The notes under the pieces are model-generated. The model made no database searches. It saw only the letters and a program-made list of their open reading frames with translations, and was not told where the DNA came from. The position numbers and the translations under genes were made by a program. This document shows positions 25,830 to 37,854 of a stretch of DNA of 64,000 bases, in pieces. Location of the stretch: contig JAFCIZ010000010.1 in NCBI GenBank assembly GCA_017871115.1, forward strand, positions 585,001 through 649,000. The letters run 5' to 3'. The stretch's first letter is position 1. The number at the start of each line of letters is the position of its first letter. This DNA comes from Cunninghamella blakesleeana (taxonomy: Eukaryota > Mucoromycota > Mucoromycetes > Mucorales > Cunninghamellaceae).

Positions 25830-26587
25830 TACATTAGCTAATGTATGACAAACGCCGAAAAAATAACACGATAGGGCCGTCATGCCAAATTGCCATGGAA
25901 TTTCAAATAATACCGCTCTTAAGATGGCATTTCTTCCAATATCTGTGATTAAAATACTTGCATTTATAATTCGAACTTGTAAAAAATAAAATAGAATAGA
26001 ATATAGTTGTACAGTTTAATTATTTTTTTAAAAAAAAAATGTATATACATGTAAATATGTATATATCTATGCGTGTATCTATGTAAACGTTCCTTACTTA
26101 CAAATATTAAAAAATAAACCGAAAAATACCATACTCTCAATAGGTTTAGGTCGAGGGATTTTTCCAGAAAAATCAAATATGGGTAATTTTTTTAAATAAA
26201 CATGGTCATATAAAATCCATAAAGCTAATATATAAAAAAGAAAAAAAATTAGGTATTGCCCTTGATACATTACCATAATTATATATATATATATATATTA
26301 CATACCACCAACAGTAGCTAGTGCACTCCATACAATATCAATCATATTAACAACGTATAATCCATTATATTCTAAACAATGAGTCATTGTCATCTAAATA
26401 AAATAAAAACAGAAAACAAAATTTTAAAAAAACATTCTTTTTTTTATTTGGTATGATTTGATTTCTATGTATCTATTTGATTTTTTTTTTTTTTTATTTT
26501 TACTCTAAAATCACAGTGACAATGTGTTTCATCACATAATCGCCAAAAAATAGGATCTCCTGGTGATGGTTTATTCGAATACTCCAT
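24416..26587 (-). CDS. R5: seven-TM receptor-like protein, type B
   Basis: Eight exons: complement(24416-24890, 24988-25169, 25276-25497, 25638-25733, 25833-25975, 26102-26224, 26306-26393, 26504-26587), 470 aa. It starts MEYSNKPSPGDPIFWRLC, then CHCDFR and MTMTHC. Exon 3 reads ALWILYDHVYLKKLPIFDFS with RPKPIES; exon 5 has SWVGSQ. It shares ITDIGRNAILRAVLFE-type exon 4 sequence with R4. The tail begins LLNGISNLSIGS, continues with FSFSNKLQGENLWSRRDTLA, and closes SIEEDQRHYNAMTSQFRMPS. Both variable introns are present; the pre-tail intron begins GTGGGT. R4 and R5 being adjacent breaks the A-B-A-B alternation, so R5 probably arose by a single-gene duplication of a type B gene. Confidence 0.88.
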
Positions 26588-27717
26588 ATATATAATTTCT
26601 ATTTATTTATTTAGTTTAATACATATACAATATCAAAAAAGGTTTATATACTAATATCTATATAGAAGTATGTATAGATTTTTTTAAAAAAAAAGGGAAG
26701 GAGAGAGATAAAAAAAAAAAAAAAAGAAAGAAACGGGAAAATAATATATTTTTAATATTAAAATATTTATCTAAATTAGATACTTATAATATCCTTAAAA
26801 AAAGAAAGAAAGAGGAGAGAGAAAAAGAGAGAGGGGGACGAAGGCGTCGATTGAGGAGAAATAGTTGATCTACCTACTATTCTCATATGTCAAACAAAAA
26901 AAAAAAATACCGTACCCATCATTTATTCTTTTTTTTTTTAAATAAAATAAAATAAAATAAAATAAATTGTATATAATATTGACACTCTTTATTTTTATTT
27001 ACTTGATCTATTTATTTTTTAATATTAATGTGATTTTCTAAAATATTAGCATACTAAATATGTACCATGTGTATTAATGTGTGTGAATGTAAACTTTAAA
27101 ATGGTAAGGATGGAAAAAAATAAACAAGGCGGAGATGTAACTTTAAGTTCATCTTCATCATTACACAACACCAATAAAAGCTTAGACGTATTTTATATAA
27201 ATATATATATTACTTGTAGCACTTTGATATATATAATATTATGAACGTGATTTTCATTATTATTATTTTTTAAAATTAAATATTTATTAAAATTTATGAA
27301 TTAAGATTAAAAGTAATGATAAAATAATAGGGAATAATAATAATAAAGTAATAATAATATTAATTAAAAACTATATAATAATAATAATAATAATAAAATG
27401 AAAGAATAAGATTAAGATTAAATACATATAGTAAAAAATTTATAATATTATATAATAAAATGAGGAAAAAAAAAGAAATAAAATTAAGGTATATGAAAAA
27501 AAATAATAATAATAATATAAAATATATATCCGCGCGCTCGAACCTTTTTTGTTTTTTGTATTTTTGTTTAGTTTCATCCGTTATTGATAATTATAATATT
27601 ACAGAATATACAAAAAAAGAAATAACAAGAAATCTATTCTATTTTTTCTTGTGTCTCTTTTTTTTTTTTAGACATGTATTTTTGTTATTATTGCTGTTCT
27701 AGTAGTTCATGTTTCTT
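26588..27717. other. R5-R6 spacer
   Basis: 1.13 kb. It has a purine-rich tract at about 26693-26733, the shared upstream block at 26843-26870 (ggcgtcgattgaggag...ttgatct), and a block at about 27131-27175 similar to the R4-R5 spacer. The rest is (AATAAT)-type simple sequence with no gene. Confidence 0.5.
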
Positions 27718-29804
27718 CTAGGGACCCACTAAATGAACACAAGAAGAAACGGATTCATTTCCGTCATACCGATTAACATCATCATTTGAAACGTGACTTG
27801 AATGATTCATAGATAAAGAAGGAGGAGGTTTTCTTAATTGACTTGTCATTTGATTATAATATCGTTGTTCTTCTTCTATTTTTGATAAAGATCCATCTTG
27901 TTGTTGCTGTTGAGTAAAAGAAGGGGAAGTAAAAGATGACGATGATACTCTTATATTTTGTAATTGTTTATTTGATTTTCTTCGTTGTTCTTCATTTTCT
28001 TCATCTTCCTTTAAACATTGTTGTGTATCCAATCGTGACCATAATTCCAACTGAATTTTATTACTACTACTATGGTGATGGCCACTACTACTACCTGCCG
28101 AACTAACATGGTTCTGTACTGAAGGTGATGTCGATAACGAAAAATGACGAGTTTCTTTTTGTTGTGTTGTTGTTTGGGATCGTGATCCATGAGATGAACC
28201 AAAAGAGATGTGTCCAAGGCCATTAATAATACTAACACTGTATTGATAATAATTAAATAGAATAGATGTATAAGAAAATTACTGTTTTTTTTCATATTTT
28301 TTTTTAATAATAATACGTACTTTAATATAAGAGCAAATTCAATAATGGTAGTGGCTAAAGGACCATTAAATAAAGCCAAAGCAGTAATGACAACGGTAAA
28401 AGGAGGACTCAACATGATTTCATGACGACAGAATGCATATAAAGCAATCATAATACTATAAGCCCATAAACAAAAGCAAGCAATACCAATGATGATTTTC
28501 ACTTTGGTAGCACCTAATTGAATCTTGGTGATAGTTTCGTCATTATTTTCACTTTCTTGGGCCAATAAATGTACTTTTAATAATCGGATTAATCGTATCC
28601 CGGCAATTAATACTAAACTACCTAATACAAATGTATATATCAACCATAAGATATATATGGCTTGAGTCCATTTGGTGGCACTATCGATATTTCCAATTTC
28701 TGCATAATGGGCTGCGACTATAGCTACTGGCTAAACAATTTTTTTTTTTTAAAAAAAAAAAAATGAATAACAAAGTAAAATTTACTCTATTCCTTTCTCC
28801 CAGTGTAATGTAAAAATGATAGCCACTGTTTAGTTTCCTTTCCTTCACTCATTTTTATAATGACTTACATTAATAGTTAAAAAGGGTATGACTATTACTG
28901 ATAATGAAGCAATATCAACTGTTAATTGTGAACCAACCCAAGTTGTATAAAGATGCCTACTACTCTATGTATAATAATAATAATAATAGTAATAAATAAT
29001 AATAATAATAAATAAATATAATTACGATCCGCTTATATTATAATGATTATTATTTTACATTAGATAATGTATGTACTACACCAAAAAGATAGCTGGATAA
29101 AGCTGCAATACCTATTTGCCATGGTAATTCAAACATAATGGCTCTAAAGATAGGATATCTAGCTGTATCTGTTAATAAAATGGCTGCATTAGCACAACGT
29201 ACTACAAAAATTATAATAAAAGAATCATAAATTAATTAAAGATCTCCGCTGTTGATTTCATTTTTATAAATACAATACATAAGCAATTCACATACATATA
29301 TTAAAAAGAACTCCAAAAAAAACCATACTTTCAATTGGTTTAGGTCTAGGTATTTTTCCTGAACAATCAAATATTTGTTGATTTCTATGATATATTCTAA
29401 AATAAAGAATACCAGCAGCTAATAAAATATAGAAAGAAAAAAGAAGAAATAATTTAGTAAAATAAAAATGATTTGATTTTTTTACACAAAAAACATTGTA
29501 TACTATATATATACCTATAATAGCACCAAAAGTAGACCATGCTATATCAACAATATTCACAATATGTAAAGCGTTATATTCTATACAATGAGTTATAGTC
29601 ATCTATAAATAATAGCAAAAAGAGTGAGTATGGGTGGGTATGGATGAGTGTAGGTGTGTATGTATATATGTAGCCTATATGCTGAATTATTCTTATATGT
29701 ACTATTTTTCTGTTTATTACTCTAAAATCACAATGACAATTTTCTTCATCACATAATCGCCAAAAAGCTGGATCTCCAGGTGCTAATCTATTAGAATAAT
29801 CCAT
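27718..29804 (-). CDS. R6: seven-TM receptor-like protein, innermost minus-strand member
   Basis: Seven exons: complement(27718-28237, 28321-28730, 28869-28964, 29059-29201, 29296-29418, 29515-29602, 29721-29804), 487 aa. It starts MDYSNRLAPGDPAFWRLC, then CHCDFR and MTITHC; exon 3 has NQQIFDCSGK and RPKPIES. Unlike R1-R5, there is no intron at TK/VK, so the TM5-TM7 segment is one 410-bp exon, but the phase-2 intron before the tail is kept. R11 has the same structure. The tail has GLGHISFGSS, IQLELWSRLDTQQCL and SKIEEEQRYYNQMTSQLRKP followed by prolines. A CTT-type tract (29875-29898 on the complement) precedes the start by about 70 bp. This is a bridge between the two halves of the array. 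Confidence 0.88.
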
Positions 29805-31972
29805 TTATGTAATAAAGAATGATATGAAGGTTCAAAGCATATATAACAATAATAATATCCAATATTAAAAAATAAGAAGAAGAAGAAGAAGAAGAAGAAA
29901 CGGACCAAAAATTGAAAAAAGGCTGGTTAAAAAAAAAAAAGAGTGGGGTAATAAAAATAAAAAAAAATAAAAAAAAAAGATCATTAGGAGAAAGGAAAGA
30001 AAAAGCGCGAAACTCAGGAGTGTTACATCTTTTTTTTAAGCTTCTTTTTTAGTTGCTGTCTAAAAAAAAAAAAAATAATAATAAGAGTAAAAAACAATAC
30101 AATAATAAATCGTATTTATTATTCAAAAAAAGAATAAAAACCTAAGGATATGTTTCTGCTTAAAAAAGGCTAGCTTGTATCCTTTTTTTTTTTTTATCTA
30201 TATGTTTATATTCGAAAATCTCTCTATATATATACATTCATTTGACAGTTCAGTACAAGAATTGCTTGTCATCCAAAATGATTTTGTCATATGCTTTTTT
30301 TTTTTGTGTGAAATTGTTTTTTTAATATTAAAAAACAGTTCTTTATCATTTCTATTTTTAACAAAAAAAAAGAAACACAAAGTGTAACCAGAGAGAATAT
30401 CATTTTACCTTTAATGAGAAATATTCTTTCTTTTTACATAAGCCTTTTTTCATAGATTTCTCTCCCTCTCCCCCTTGCCAGAGCCTCCTTCTTCGGCGAA
30501 CGACGGTAATATTCTTTTATTTGTTTGTTTATTCATGTATATAAAGAATAAATAATACTATATAAAAAAATGAAGATTATGTAAAAAAAAAAAAGTAAAA
30601 AGATATTCAGACTTATTTTTATAGACTGACTTGAAAAAATTAATAATAATATATTAATCCAAGTGCATACATACGTAACATTAATCAATCAAAAAAAAAA
30701 TCTTTTTTTTTTTTTTTAATTAAAATGAATGGTATATTTAAACATAAGAGATAAATGCTAAACCAAAAAAAGAATATATCGATTTTTTATACTCCACTTT
30801 TCAAATAAACTTTATTCTTTTTTAGATCTTGAATCACGTTTTTAAAATGGTTTATGCATTAATAAACTCGTCCACCGTTTGATGGCTCTTTTCTTAAAAA
30901 TGGTAAAAACCATTCATTACCTTTTTGTTAAGTTAGCGTTTAATTGATAATCTTGTTTATGCTCTTTTTTTTATTATTTATATTTGTTAGTAAAAAGTCT
31001 TTTCCTATATATCTTTTCCTTTTATTTTATAATTATGGAGAATAAAAAATCATTTGGTAATAGTATTCGGTTTATACCAACTAAATATCAATTGTACATC
31101 AATCCTAATATAAATGCGTCAGATTAAAAATAATGGGTGGTGGTGTAAATGATATAATGTTAATTCCCAAACAATATTCAAAAACATTTTATCAAAATCA
31201 GTATATACAGAGTTTTGTTTTTTCATCATTATAAATTGAATTGGTCTATAATCTGTAAAAAAAAAAAAAATAAAAAAAAAATTCAGCTTGAAACTTACTC
31301 TCAGTGTATGGCCTAATAAGAAAGACCATTTAAAGAATGAAGGGCTATTGATTATTCTTTCATTTAATCATTATATCTTCAAATTCATGAACATGAAATG
31401 TAAACTACATATAAAGAGTAATCATATTGTGATGGGCTACAATGTCAAGCTGATTGGTTTATTATTTATGGAAATAGAAAAGAACAATACGTTTTTTTAT
31501 TTTTATTTTTTTTTAAAAAACTATGCTGATACACTACGTAAGAACTAATAAATAAATAAATAAATGAAAGCTGAATAATGTGTGAGAAATTTCCTTTTAT
31601 GGGTTTCTCACGCACGTAACAGCCCTCTTTTTTTCATTAACAGACAAAAGAAAATAATCATAATAATAAATAAAACTAAGTGACCATTGACACTTAAAAA
31701 TATATTCAAATAAACGAATTCAATTACAGTATGGAAAGTTGTTTGTTATAGTTATATAGTAAATCCTAATTTTTCAGGTACACAACATCATCGGAGTTTC
31801 AAAAAAGAGATCAAAACTTTATGATTTTCCAGGAGTATCTAAAACAGAATATGTAAAATAATTAATTTTCCCCCCTTCTTTTTCACTCTTTCTTTTTTTT
31901 TTTTTTAATTTCCCTTCTTCTTTTATTTTAAATCACCTTTATATATTTACATATATACATATGAGCAATTAA
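29805..31972. promoter_or_regulatory. Central divergent spacer R6 / R7
   Basis: 2.17 kb from which R1-R6 are transcribed leftwards and R7-R11 rightwards. It has a CTT-type tract next to R6 and a short GC-richer patch at about 30465-30510 in an otherwise AT-rich stretch. The open frames at 30175-30387 and 31288-31548 show no family resemblance and lie in low-complexity sequence. A shared control region is possible by position only. Confidence 0.4.
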
Positions 31973-33839
31973 ATGGACCACTCAAATAAATTTACACCTG
32001 ATGAACCTTCATTTTGGCGTTTATGTAATGATAACTCTATTTGTCATTGTGATTACAGAGTATGTTGTTATTCAAATAGAGAAAGAACTATATATTAATA
32101 AAAACATATTATTTATCAGTCAGTATTTATTATTTTTATTATTCAAACTAGCTAACAATATATAATTGTGCAGAGACAAAAGGTTTAGTTGTTGTTAATA
32201 TAATTGATATTGTATGGTCGGCCATAGTAACAGTTGTTGGTGAATAGATAATATATAACTACATCATTAAAGATAATGTATGATTGTTTTTATAAAATAA
32301 TAAACTAATGTCATTTGTTTATTATTCTTGTTAGCTTTTGGTATTCTATATCATCGCGTTGCTTTTAAAAATCAGCAAATATTTGATACAACAGGTAGAT
32401 TTCCAAAACCTAAATCTATTGAAAGTATGGCCTTGTTTGGTGGATTCTTTAATCTATGTAAGTTTAATAATCATGGTTGTAATAGTGTATCCATTGTACA
32501 TAATTGGTAATTTTTTTTTCCATCTCCTTATTTTATAAATTTCATTTTAGTTAGACTTGTTCATTCTACTATCTTAGTCACCGATGTTATTAAAAATGGC
32601 ATTTTTCGTTCTTTTATATTTGAATTTTCATGGCAATTTGGTATTTGTGCATTAGCTTGTTACCTCTTCGGTGTGGTTCATACTTTAGCATGTGTAAGGG
32701 CGATAGATAAACTTGTGTATATTTAATAACTACTATTATTTAATATTCATTCTTTCATTTTTTTATTTTTATTTTTTAATAATGTTATTTACTATTTTAA
32801 TTTAATAGAGTAGCAAAGCTATTTATATGTCTTGGGTAAAATCGCAAATGCTTGTAGATATTGCTTGTATCATTATGGTCATATCTCCATTTATTGTTAT
32901 CATGGTAAGCAAAAAAAAAAAAAAAAGTATAATATATATGTAATTACTTGCATTAGTATTTACTTTTCTTTTTATATATGTTCATTATTATAGCCAATGT
33001 CAATTGTAGCTGGTTATTATGCACAAGTAGAAAATGTTGAAAAAGCGATTATTTGGACAAACATAATTTATTTTTTATGGCTTGCTTTTACCTTTTTGTT
33101 GGGGTGTATGGTCTTACTAGCAGGATTACGATTATTGAGATTATTAAAAAATCATTTATCAATACAAAAAAAAAAAAGATACTCAAAAGAAGAAAAAGAA
33201 GAAGAAAATCAACAAAAAATGAAATTAGGTGTTACCAAAGTAAAGTTGATTATTTCCATTGGTTGCACTTCTTTATGGGTTTATAGCATCATGATTGCTA
33301 TTTATATTACTTCAAGACATTCTGTCATGTCGGATACGACATCCACCATTGTCTTTACAGCATTTGCTTATTTGAATGGGCCATTGGCTTCTAATTTGAT
33401 TCAATTAGCTATTTTAATGGATTTAAAACTCTTCCGGGGATTAAGTTATTTATCCTTTACATCAACAGGGACGTCATCGTTTTCGACCCCAACAGGATCG
33501 GCTGCTTATAATAATAACTATAACACGGATACTTATATGAGTGAAACCGATCATCCTCATCATAACACAACTACGTATGATGGTATTGTTGAAGCAACAG
33601 ATGCTCCCGAGTTCATTTCAATGGATCAATGGGATCAAATTTTTAACAAAGAAAATAATATTGAATCATTACCTATTGCTCAACAACAACGACGGTCAAA
33701 ATTTTCATCGTTTGGTCATGTATTATCTACTTTATCTCCCATGCAACAAAAACAAAGTTACATCATGATGGATAATGGGGTCGATAATCGTTCATCTTCT
33801 TCTCTTTCTTATTCTAATTTAGAAAAGGGTAGATATTAA
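31973..33839 (+). CDS. R7: seven-TM receptor-like protein, plus-strand clade
   Basis: Six exons: 31973-32059, 32152-32239, 32335-32457, 32551-32693, 32809-32904, 32994-33839; 460 aa. It starts MDHSNKFTPDEPSFWRLC with a 5-residue gap before CHCDYR (exon 1 is 87 bp, one codon longer than most), then LTIYNC. Exon 3 reads AFGILYHRVAFKNQQIFDTT; the family's RPKPIES is KPKSIES here. Exon 5 has SWVKSQ. Neither variable intron is present: TM5 through tail is one 846-bp exon. A lysine/glutamate-rich loop follows TM5 (KKKRYSKEEKEEENQQK). The tail has GLSYLSFTSTGT, ISMDQWDQIF and SFGHVLSTLSPM, but no EEDQ-YN motif. Confidence 0.88.
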
Positions 33840-34645
33840 TATCGTGACATAAATTAATTTCATAATGACTATTAGATTATTTATCTCTTGTATTTCTTTG
33901 TTTTATTTCGTTTAATTTTGTTTTTATGTAGCATATATTATTTTATTTTATTTTATATATTTCTATATATTGTGTATATATTTATTTATTTTATTCATTT
34001 ATTCTTCGTATTTGTTTATTTATTTAACAAACTAAGAAAAATAAAATTTCAAGTTTACGTAGATTTTGATTTTTAATTTTTGTTAGTGGAACTTTTTAAA
34101 AATGGTATTTTTTTAACTTTTCAATAAAAAGTTTTCATTTTTTTTTTTTTTTTTTGACAATTATCCTATATCGAGTTTTTAAAAACTGGTATTTTATATT
34201 TTTGTATTTTAAACTATATTTTACTTTATTAACACTTTTCAGTTATTATTCGCAAATATAAATAAATAAATGCTAGGCACTAAATTTTTCTTTTTATTGA
34301 TTTCATTTTATAAAATTTTTACAATATAAATTATAACAATAATAAAATAGCAGGGTTTTGATTTATATTTTATTTAATAATTATATAAATTATATATGGT
34401 ATATTGTGATTAAAATGCAATAAATATATAACAAGTGCTTTGATTAATAATAGAAAAAAAAATTTTTTTTATATATAGAGTATAACATTTTCTACATATG
34501 CGTTCACTTGATAAAAGTAATTTAAATATAAAAAATTAATAATGCTCTAAACAGATTCGTGATAATAATTGTAAATAAATAAATATAAATAAATATAAAT
34601 AACTATATAATAGTGATATGATTAATGGTATGAAGGTGGCATTGA
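33840..34645. other. Convergent spacer R7 / zinc-finger gene
   Basis: 806 bp of very AT-rich sequence with poly-T runs (for example 34139-34155) and repeated tggtattttt-like words. It probably holds the 3' ends of both genes. There is no gene. Confidence 0.5.
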
Positions 34646-36031
34646 TTATGATGGTGATAATGAATTGGTAATATCATTTACAGTAGTTAGTGTATAATCT
34701 AACGCGGTTAGTACTTGTTCCATTTTATTTGCATTTCCTTTTACTTTTGATAAAATGTCATGGATGATATCGTTCAATTGATTTTGTTTATCACGAATTC
34801 TATTTTCCAATTGTAATGAATGACGAGCTGATGAAAGTCGATTAGTTACATTGGTATAAGTAAATGGCGCTGGAGAATAAAAGGAATAAAGATCATTTTG
34901 TAATTGTAAAAAATAATCCGCATTAGAATGAGGAGTATGAACATGGGTTGATTCTAATTCTGATTCTGATGATGAGTAGGTGAAAGAAAGAGATGCATGG
35001 TTAAGGTCATGATTGTTATTATTAATATTAGTGTTATAATTATTGTTATTGTTGGATTGTAAAGACGAATGTGGTGTAGGCTCATTGGTATGAATATAGG
35101 TATAGGTATGTGATGTTGGTGAAGGTGGCGAGTAAGTGGATAAATCTTCGTGTATTCTTAAAGAAAAACGGGGAGTAGAAGCGCTAGTATTTATAGGCGA
35201 TGTTGGTGATATTAAAGTTGGCGTTACTGTAGGTAAGTAAGAAAAAGTAGTAGGCAGTAAGGGAACTGCTGCTGTCGAGGAAATTGTTGGTGGTAATGAT
35301 AGTGTAGTCGATGGTGATATGTTTTTTAATGGTACTGTGTTTAAAAAAGAAGATGATGACGGTGATAAAGGTGTTGTAGCCAAAGAAGGTGTTATTTTTG
35401 GTAAATGTCTTTCTAGTAAAGATGGTGGTGAGGTGGAAGTAATTGTGAAATTAGTAGCAGTAGAAATATTAGTAGTAACTGTAGATGGTGAAGAAGAAGA
35501 AAGAGAAGAAAGAGTTGTCGTAGAATCAGATATCAGCGGATCATGGGCTTGATGTTTCCAACAATATAGTACTTCGACTCGGTCAGGATAATAGTAAACA
35601 TTATAATAAGCCTTACAACCTACTTTTTTAGATCCTCTTATTCGCCTTTTATTAGGTGGCGTTTTGATGTTTTTCTTTTTTCTTTGGCTTCCAGCATGAT
35701 CACATACGTATTTTCTGCAATATAAATATCCTTTCCTATATTTTGTCGATGTTTCTTCTTCTTCTTCTTCCTCTTCTTCAGCTATTATATTCCTATCTTT
35801 TATTCCTTTTTTGGATAGTGTTTTTTTTCCCTTCCCCTTCCCTTTTGCTTTTAATATATGAGGTGAGCTTTTACAATAATAGGTTCCTTTAAAATTAAAC
35901 TTGGCATGTTTAGAAGGTCCTTCGGTCTTAATCCAATGTTGACACTCTTGATCCTTTTTAAAAGTTCGACTGATTATTTCTGTTGGGTAATTAGGTCGGT
36001 TATTGCCTTGCTGTTTTGTAGGCGTTGTCAT
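34646..36031 (-). CDS. FAR1/WRKY-GCM-like zinc-finger protein
   Basis: A single-exon gene of 461 aa (MTTPTKQQGNN...). Residues 20-165 hold a metal-binding-type domain with C30, C53, C105, C110, H112, C139, C157, H160 and H163. Key segments are YLYCRKYVCDHAG, then KKVGCKAYYNV, then VLYCWKHQAHDP. The order Cys...Cys...GC-x-A...W-x-H-x2-H followed by Asp-Pro resembles FAR1-type and WRKY-GCM1 zinc-finger DNA-binding domains, common in Mutator-like transposases and in fungal proteins derived from them. Residues 165-395 are Ser/Thr/Pro/Asn-rich and disordered. Residues about 398-455 form a predicted amphipathic helix or coiled coil (LENRIRDKQNQLNDIIHDIL). No transposase catalytic domain follows, so I read it as a domesticated DNA-binding protein or transcription factor. 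It is antisense inside the plus-strand half of the receptor array. The domain call is by pattern only. Confidence 0.7.
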   Translation of the reverse strand: MTTPTKQQGNNRPNYPTEIISRTFKKDQECQHWIKTEGPSKHAKFNFKGTYYCKSSPHILKAKGKGKGKKTLSKKGIKDRNIIAEEEEEEEEETSTKYRKGYLYCRKYVCDHAGSQRKKKNIKTPPNKRRIRGSKKVGCKAYYNVYYYPDRVEVLYCWKHQAHDPLISDSTTTLSSLSSSSPSTVTTNISTATNFTITSTSPPSLLERHLPKITPSLATTPLSPSSSSFLNTVPLKNISPSTTLSLPPTISSTAAVPLLPTTFSYLPTVTPTLISPTSPINTSASTPRFSLRIHEDLSTYSPPSPTSHTYTYIHTNEPTPHSSLQSNNNNNYNTNINNNNHDLNHASLSFTYSSSESELESTHVHTPHSNADYFLQLQNDLYSFYSPAPFTYTNVTNRLSSARHSLQLENRIRDKQNQLNDIIHDILSKVKGNANKMEQVLTALDYTLTTVNDITNSLSPS

Positions 36032-36511
36032 TTTGTTTGATTATTATTATTTATATTTTTATAATTGTTTTTAAAAAAAATAAAATAAAAAAAGGGATTC
36101 CTTATATAGAATATGAATTGATTAAAAGAATGAATTTTATAATATTTTCCAATAATAATAAGGTGTGTAAATATATTTTATTATTACATGGAAAGATATG
36201 AAAAAGGTTCAATAAAGAGTAAAAAAATGAGAAGGAAAGAAAAAAAGGGTGAAATGATTTTTTCCTTCTTTAAATTTGTGATTTTTTTTTTAACCAGTCA
36301 AAATTTGAGGAGTCGCTCCCAAACAAAAAATATTTTTTTTAATATAAAAATATCTCATTCCTTTTTTAGCTTATGAACACAATTCGATTAAACTATTCTT
36401 ATTGAAAGTTGAAAAATAAGGTTGGTGTTTTAGTTGAATGGTTAATAGATCTATTTATTTTTTTAAAAAAAAAGTAAAAGAGAATGGTAGTCAATTCGAG
36501 AGTTATGCAAA

Positions 36512-36542
<31 letters not shown>

Positions 36543-37515
36543 TATGTTATTTGTATTTCGTGCTTAAAATTATTACATTTATGTGAAATACTGTATTATT
36601 ACATCTTTATATTAAGAATATATTTAGTAATTATTCTTAATTTAATACAAATAATTATGTTTTAATAAAAGTCTACTGATAGCTATTATTACAACCAGTA
36701 TCAAAAACCGTTTTCCACTTTAAAATTATTTTCCTACTAGAGATTACTTTTTTATCTCTAATAAACCAAATCAAGAATATATATATCATTAACATCGCCA
36801 AAAAATTAAAAAAAAAAAAAAAAAGAACCTGGATGTAGTCAAGAGATAGCCATTCATATAATGGAGAACAGTATCTTGATTCATTTATTAAATAAATACC
36901 GTGATGCATTTATAGTTTATTTTGTCCCCTTTTTTTTATATAATTCATCCTTTATATTGTAGACTTTATTATCATTATTTTTATAATTTATCATTGAAAC
37001 AGATATAACACCTTATTGGAATCTTGGCATAAAGTCAACCCAAAAATGCTTTAACAAACAAAAGAGCTCTACTATTTTATTCAAATATATATATAAACAT
37101 ATAGATAAGTACTAGACTTATATAAATATATCAACCTATATAAATACAACTAAATTTTTTTTTTTTTGATCACCTTAAATATTTTGTATATTTTAATAAA
37201 ATCAATTAGGTTATAATTGAATAATAGTGTCAGGCAATACTAAACCTTTTAAAATCGATTACTGGTATTATTATTACCTTGATATCTTTTAGTAACAGTC
37301 ATCATATTTAAATGCTAAGGTTGTAAAACTATACCTGTATTGATTTTAACTCATAAACAATTATCAGTTGTTATTATTTTTTATTTACTTTTTTTTTTTT
37401 TTTTTTTAAAAAAAACAATATTTTTTTCTAGTCATGCAATTGAAGTTGGTGCTTTAATTTATTTATAAAAAAAGATACAGTAATTCCCTTCTTCTCATTT
37501 ATTTTCAAGCATAAT
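36032..37515. other. Gene-poor spacer
   Basis: 1.48 kb upstream of the zinc-finger gene. AT-rich with TA runs (about 36513-36538) and A/T homopolymers. Short frames here (36188, 36438, 36673) are in low-complexity sequence and I do not call them. Confidence 0.45.
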
Positions 37516-37854
37516 ATGATACCATTGGTTTTATTTCAATGGAAATATTACCATAAAATAGATCTTGATTTATCATTCCTTCAGTTGGATAATTTTGCTA
37601 TTCATAATTTAACAATTGGTGTATTGAATCACATCATTTATCGTGTAAATATTAATGAAACCTTAACGAATTTTCAATATATTATTACTGAAAAACTTGA
37701 AAATTCTAAGAAAACATATTTCATTATCATTAGTGTTAATCGTTTGGGAAAAATAAAAAAAATTAAAAACCAATTTCTATTTAATTTTTTCTTTTACAAC
37801 TTTTTCTTTTTAAGTATATACAATAAAAATACTATTAATAATGATAATAAATGA
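37516..37854 (+). CDS. Uncertain small open frame, possible relic
   Basis: 112 aa starting MIPLVLFQWKYYHKIDLDLS. The first 75 or so codons have balanced composition, unlike the surrounding homopolymer-derived frames. The last third degenerates into Lys/Asn/Phe runs. I recognise no family. It could be a real short gene, an exon, or a remnant of an older gene. It lies in a gene-poor 3.1-kb stretch between the zinc-finger gene and R8. Confidence 0.2.
   Translation: MIPLVLFQWKYYHKIDLDLSFLQLDNFAIHNLTIGVLNHIIYRVNINETLTNFQYIITEKLENSKKTYFIIISVNRLGKIKKIKNQFLFNFFFYNFFFLSIYNKNTINNDNK

Noticed and set aside
27718..29804. R6 as a pseudogene because its long frame runs through the pre-tail intron
   Set aside because: Removing the phase-2 intron 28238-28320 restores the conserved juxtamembrane and tail motifs in frame.
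31288..31548. 86-codon open frame in the central spacer
   Set aside because: No resemblance to the receptor family or any known domain, and the end is poly-T derived.
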